In this document: piece after piece, positions 14,154-16,547 of the stretch
How positions within the stretch are numbered: the stretch's first letter is position 1
Layout: the number at the start of each line of letters is the position of its first letter
Source: Selenomonadaceae bacterium
Lineage (GTDB): Bacteria > Bacillota > Negativicutes > Selenomonadales > Selenomonadaceae
Length of the DNA: 16,547 bases
Direction of reading: 5' to 3'
Assembly: GCA_017445435.1 (NCBI GenBank)
Contig: JAFSUE010000056.1
Coordinates: 1-16,547 of the forward strand
The notes under the pieces: model-generated
What the model saw: only the letters and a program-made list of their open reading frames with translations
What the model was told of the DNA's origin: nothing
Database searches by the model: none
Translations under genes and position numbers: made by a program

Positions 14154-15065
14154 ATGAAAAAAATTTTTGTACCGATAATCTGCACGGCGTTATTTTTTGG
14201 AAGTTCGACGGCGGACGCGGCAAGATATTTTATGCAAGGCGACGCGCCAGGAAGTACGACGCCTTACGGTGACAATCTCAAAGTTGGAAAGTACGTTAAA
14301 GCTGATGACGCGAAAATTTATTACGAAGTTTACGGCGAAGGCGAGCCAATTTTAATTTTGCACGGCGGCGGCGTTGGTTGCCCGTACGAAATGGGAAAAG
14401 TTATTGATAAGTTGCAGAAAAAATTTCAAGTTATCGTAATGTCGACGCGTGGGCATGGTCGCTCTGAAATTGGGCATTCGCCGCTGACTTATGAACAAAA
14501 AGCTAATGACGCACTTGCAGTAATTAAAGCTGTCACGAATAAACCTGTTAAAATTATCGGATTCAGTGACGGCGCATATACCGCTTATAAAGTTGCCGCA
14601 ATGTACCCCGCGCAGGTTGAACGTATTGTAGCGATTGGCGCGGGTACGTTGCAGGCGGGATATTTTTCTGGCGAAATGAATTTAGACGATTTAGCAAAGA
14701 TTGATCCACAATTCATTGACGAACAGAAAAAAATTCGTCCTGAGCCTGAACGTTGGCAAGAATTTTGCAATGACTATATGAAGTTTTGGAATAAAATGTC
14801 TGTTGGCGAAGAAATTTTCAGCGCGATAAAATGCCCCGTGCTTTTAGTTGTCGGTGATGAAGATGATCACGCGCCAGTTATAACGGTGCTTGAAGCTCAT
14901 CAAATGTTGCCCAATTCGCGGCTTTGTGTCGTACCAAAGGCTTGGCATGACGCCTTCAACGGCAACTACAAAGTTTTCAAGTCTGCGGTTATGCCGTTTA
15001 TTAAAGCGCCGATTGACGAGTTAAGCGCGGGTAGCCGTAAGGTTGATTACAATTCAAAAAGTTAA
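14154..15065 (+). CDS. Exported alpha/beta hydrolase
   Basis: A 303-residue alpha/beta-hydrolase-fold protein. Residues 1-23 are a signal peptide (hydrophobic core about 4-16, cleavage near ADAA at 20-23). The oxyanion-hole motif HGGG is at 70-73, the strand-turn STRGHGRS at 97-104, the nucleophile S138 sits in GFSDG, a likely acid is D235 or D237 in VVGDEDDHAP, and the catalytic His is H265 in AWHD. The triad looks complete, so an esterase, lipase or peptidase activity is likely; the substrate cannot be named. ATG 14154 follows GAGGTG. There is no clear promoter; it may be read from the peptidase gene 99 bases upstream. Its last codons and stop are copied, in mutated form, upstream of the second antitoxin gene, which marks the edge of the duplication. 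Confidence 0.85.
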   Translation: MKKIFVPIICTALFFGSSTADAARYFMQGDAPGSTTPYGDNLKVGKYVKADDAKIYYEVYGEGEPILILHGGGVGCPYEMGKVIDKLQKKFQVIVMSTRGHGRSEIGHSPLTYEQKANDALAVIKAVTNKPVKIIGFSDGAYTAYKVAAMYPAQVERIVAIGAGTLQAGYFSGEMNLDDLAKIDPQFIDEQKKIRPEPERWQEFCNDYMKFWNKMSVGEEIFSAIKCPVLLVVGDEDDHAPVITVLEAHQMLPNSRLCVVPKAWHDAFNGNYKVFKSAVMPFIKAPIDELSAGSRKVDYNSKS

Positions 15066-15080
15066 AAGGTGGTGAATAAA

Positions 15081-15353
15081 ATGGCTAAGATAATAAAACT
15101 TGACGATAAAGTTTCCTCCGACGTTGCGGAAAATAAATTGACTCCTCAAGAAATTTCTGATGATGACGACGAAGAATACGAACGTTATATTCCTGTCGAA
15201 CAGTCAATTATTCAATCGTTAATGCAAGTTCGTGAAATGATGGCAGGCAGATTGCCTAAAAAAAATTGGCGTGAATTTTTTAAAGAACTTCGTGAAAAAG
15301 ATGAAATGGAGGAGAGGGCGAAGGTCAATGAAAAACGTCGTATCAACGCCTAA
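15081..15353 (+). CDS. Antitoxin of module 1, unrecognised family
   Basis: A 90-residue acidic protein placed directly before, and overlapping by 26 bases, a RelE-like toxin gene, hence called as antitoxin by context. I recognise no known DNA-binding fold. Residues 1-30 begin MAKIIKLDDKV and become very acidic (DDDDEEYE, 27-34); 38-57 (PVEQSIIQSLMQVREMMAGR) look helical; 62-79 (NWREFFKELREKDEMEER) look like a second amphipathic helix and are probably the toxin-binding part. ATG 15081 is chosen because AAGGTGGTG lies just before it; a GTG at 15069 lies within that site. It starts 15 bases after the hydrolase stop. It is nearly identical to the second copy at 15766 through residue 44, then diverges. 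Confidence 0.75.
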   Translation: MAKIIKLDDKVSSDVAENKLTPQEISDDDDEEYERYIPVEQSIIQSLMQVREMMAGRLPKKNWREFFKELREKDEMEERAKVNEKRRINA

Positions 15354-15708
15354 TTTTGAAAAAGATGTTGAATTTTATAAAAGAAGGAAAAAATATCGTA
15401 AAATTGATTATGACTTGGAACCCGTTTTAATAGAACTTGAAAATGGCAACTTGCTTGGTGATAGGCTTGAAGATTTAGACATACCTGAAGGCACGGCGGC
15501 GTACAAAGTTCGTATTGCAAATTCTTCCGCAAATGTTGGCAAGTCGGGTGGTTTCAGACTTTTGTATTACGTGGCGATTGGCGACGATATTTATTTACTT
15601 TCCATTTATTCAAAGAAAGATGACATTCGTATTTTGAACGATAAACAAATTGAAATTCTCATTAAAAATATTTTGAATGATGAAAATTTAGATGAAAATA
15701 ATTTTTAG
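15328..15708 (+). CDS. RelE-like toxin of module 1
   Basis: A 126-residue basic protein resembling RelE/ParE-superfamily toxins, in particular the small-protein group with a YKVRI...GKSGGFR...YLLSIYSK pattern: here K60/R62, GKSGGFR (71-77), YLLSIYSKKD (89-98). RelE-type toxins cleave mRNA at the ribosome; whether this one does is not shown by sequence alone. The N-terminal helices (about 7-40) contain KRRKKYRK, and the C-terminal helix is NDKQIEILIKNIL. The ATG at 15328 lies inside the antitoxin gene, with GGAGAGGG upstream, so the two are translationally coupled. Longer readings upstream would begin within the antitoxin and are rejected. Residues 44-121 are almost identical to the second copy. 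Confidence 0.8.
   Translation: MKNVVSTPNFEKDVEFYKRRKKYRKIDYDLEPVLIELENGNLLGDRLEDLDIPEGTAAYKVRIANSSANVGKSGGFRLLYYVAIGDDIYLLSIYSKKDDIRILNDKQIEILIKNILNDENLDENNF
15457..15697 (+). repeat. Direct repeat, toxin 3' part, copy 1 (partner 16151-16391)
   Basis: This 241-base stretch and its partner 694 bases downstream differ at only six positions by my reading; just one (GAT/GGT at toxin codon 49) changes an amino acid. A matching 132-base repeat covers antitoxin codons 1-44 (15081-15212 and 15766-15897, four differences, offset 685). The different offsets reflect a nine-base insertion in antitoxin 2. Confidence 0.95.
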
Positions 15709-15765
15709 GAGACGGCAAATTATTAAATTCCGTTACAATTCAAAACGCTAAAGGTGGTGAATAAA

Positions 15766-16059
15766 ATGGCTAAGATAATAAAACTTGACGACAAAGTTTC
15801 CTCCGACGTTGCGGAAAATAAATTGACTCCTCAAGAAATTTCTGATGATGAAGACGAAGAATACGAACGTTATATTCCCGTCGAACAGTCAATCATTGGT
15901 TCGCTTTTGGAAGTTCGCGAAATGATCGCGGGCAGAATGCCTAAAAGAACTTTAGATGAATTCTTCGCAGAACTCGATGAAGAAATTAAAGCGATGGAAG
16001 AAGAGGAAAGGGCAAAGGTCAATGAAAAACGTCGTGCCAACAAAAAAGTTTACGGATGA
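15766..16059 (+). CDS. Antitoxin of module 2, paralogue of module 1 antitoxin
   Basis: A 97-residue paralogue of the antitoxin at 15081. Residues 1-44 match copy 1 at 43 positions; from 45 on it diverges (LDEFFAELDEEIKAMEEEER in place of the copy 1 helix), with a three-residue insertion near 74-77 and a different, longer tail ending NKKVYG. ATG 15766 follows AAAGGTGGTG, the same ribosome binding site as copy 1. The stop overlaps the downstream toxin start by 38 bases. No independent promoter is evident in the 57 bases after toxin 1, so both modules may be co-transcribed. Confidence 0.75.
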   Translation: MAKIIKLDDKVSSDVAENKLTPQEISDDEDEEYERYIPVEQSIIGSLLEVREMIAGRMPKRTLDEFFAELDEEIKAMEEEERAKVNEKRRANKKVYG

Positions 16060-16402
16060 CGTGAAATTTTACATTCGCAAAAAAAATTATAAAAATATTA
16101 AATATGACATTAAAGAAGTGACTGACGAATTAACGGAAGGCAATTTAGTCGGTGATAGGCTTGAGGGTTTAGACATACCTGAAGGCACGGCGGCGTACAA
16201 AGTTCGTATTGCAAATTCTTCCGCAAATGTTGGCAAGTCAGGCGGTTTCAGACTTTTGTATTATGTGGCGATTGGCGACGATATTTATTTACTTTCCATT
16301 TATTCAAAGAAAGATGACATTCGTATTTTGAACGACAAACAAATTGAAATTCTCATTAAAAATATTTTGAATGATGAAAATTTAGATGAAAGTTTCACTT
16401 AA
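16022..16402 (+). CDS. RelE-like toxin of module 2
   Basis: A 126-residue paralogue of the toxin at 15328, the same length. Residues 6-43 share only about half of their positions with copy 1 (18 of 38 by my count), while 44-121 differ at one position (D49 in copy 1, G49 here). All the toxin-type motifs (K60/R62, GKSGGFR, YLLSIYSKKD) are kept, so it is probably active or at least not decayed. ATG 16022 lies inside the antitoxin 2 gene. It is followed after 18 bases by dapA. Confidence 0.8.
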   Translation: MKNVVPTKKFTDDVKFYIRKKNYKNIKYDIKEVTDELTEGNLVGDRLEGLDIPEGTAAYKVRIANSSANVGKSGGFRLLYYVAIGDDIYLLSIYSKKDDIRILNDKQIEILIKNILNDENLDESFT

Positions 16403-16420
16403 AAAATAGGAGGGCTTGTA

Positions 16421-16547
16421 TTGAAGAGAATAATTTTTAGGGGCGCAGGCGTTGCGATTGTCACGCCGTTTAATGAAAATGGTATCGACTTCGACACACT
16501 CGGCAAGCTTATCGATTATCAGATTGAAAATTCTACTGACGCGATAA
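16421..16547 (+). CDS. dapA: 4-hydroxy-tetrahydrodipicolinate synthase, start only
   Basis: The first 42 codons of what looks like DapA, which condenses pyruvate with aspartate semialdehyde in lysine and diaminopimelate synthesis. The read begins MKRIIFRGAGVAIVTPFNEN, and the GVAIVTPF motif followed by D-T-LGKLIDYQI is typical of the family N-terminus (pattern G...A.vTPF...g.iD...l..lv..qi). The start is TTG, seven bases after TAGGAGGG. About 250 residues lie beyond the window. It is close behind the second toxin gene, so an essential wall-precursor gene may share its transcript. Confidence 0.85.
   Translation, partial: MKRIIFRGAGVAIVTPFNENGIDFDTLGKLIDYQIENSTDAI

Noticed and set aside
15069..15080. 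GTG starts before the first antitoxin (and the same at 15754)
   Set aside because: These GTG codons are the GGTGGTG ribosome binding site itself; ATG at 15081 and 15766 fits.
15271..15327. Longer N-termini for the two toxins (from 15271 and 15956)
   Set aside because: They would be read inside the antitoxin genes without a ribosome binding site; the conserved MKNVV starts have one.

Overview
The window looks like chromosomal DNA from a low-to-medium GC, diderm-type Firmicute; my best guess is a Negativicutes / Selenomonadaceae-like anaerobe. This is an inference. It rests on a Firmicutes-type RNA polymerase delta subunit next to CTP synthase, strong GGAGG-type ribosome binding sites with many TTG starts, and a PilP/GspC-like inner-membrane protein of a kind expected in cells with an outer membrane. 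The left half is read leftward and the right half rightward, diverging from a promoter region near position 9030.

Positions 1-7163, minus strand, form a housekeeping block that probably starts at a sigma70-type promoter at 7135-7163. In transcription order it holds argS, a secreted L,D-transpeptidase, rpoE (delta), pyrG, an orphan PilP/GspC-like protein and pcrA, which is cut by the window edge. A candidate attenuator hairpin lies in the argS leader. Upstream of this block is a SbmA/BacA/YddA-type fused ABC exporter-fold protein (7259-8965, minus).

Positions 8996-11129 hold the divergent promoter, a response-regulator diguanylate cyclase with an additional degenerate GGDEF-like domain, and then about 730 bases without an intact gene. 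That stretch contains a decayed, multiply deleted IS30-family element with recognisable terminal inverted repeats, a perfect palindrome beside it, a candidate terminator and the promoter of the next gene.

Positions 11130-16547, plus strand, hold an M16C (PreP/Cym1-like) metallopeptidase, a secreted alpha/beta hydrolase, two tandem copies of a RelE-like toxin-antitoxin module, and the start of dapA. The two modules are the most interesting part. Their outer ends (antitoxin N-terminus, toxin C-terminus) are about 97% identical in DNA, while the central part (antitoxin C-terminal half plus toxin N-terminal third, the likely binding interface) has diverged strongly.

A second genome-level signal is a family of tandem 7-base repeats in at least seven places, nearly always between genes. 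Several of these tracts run into the 3' ends of genes and supply or overlap their stop codons.
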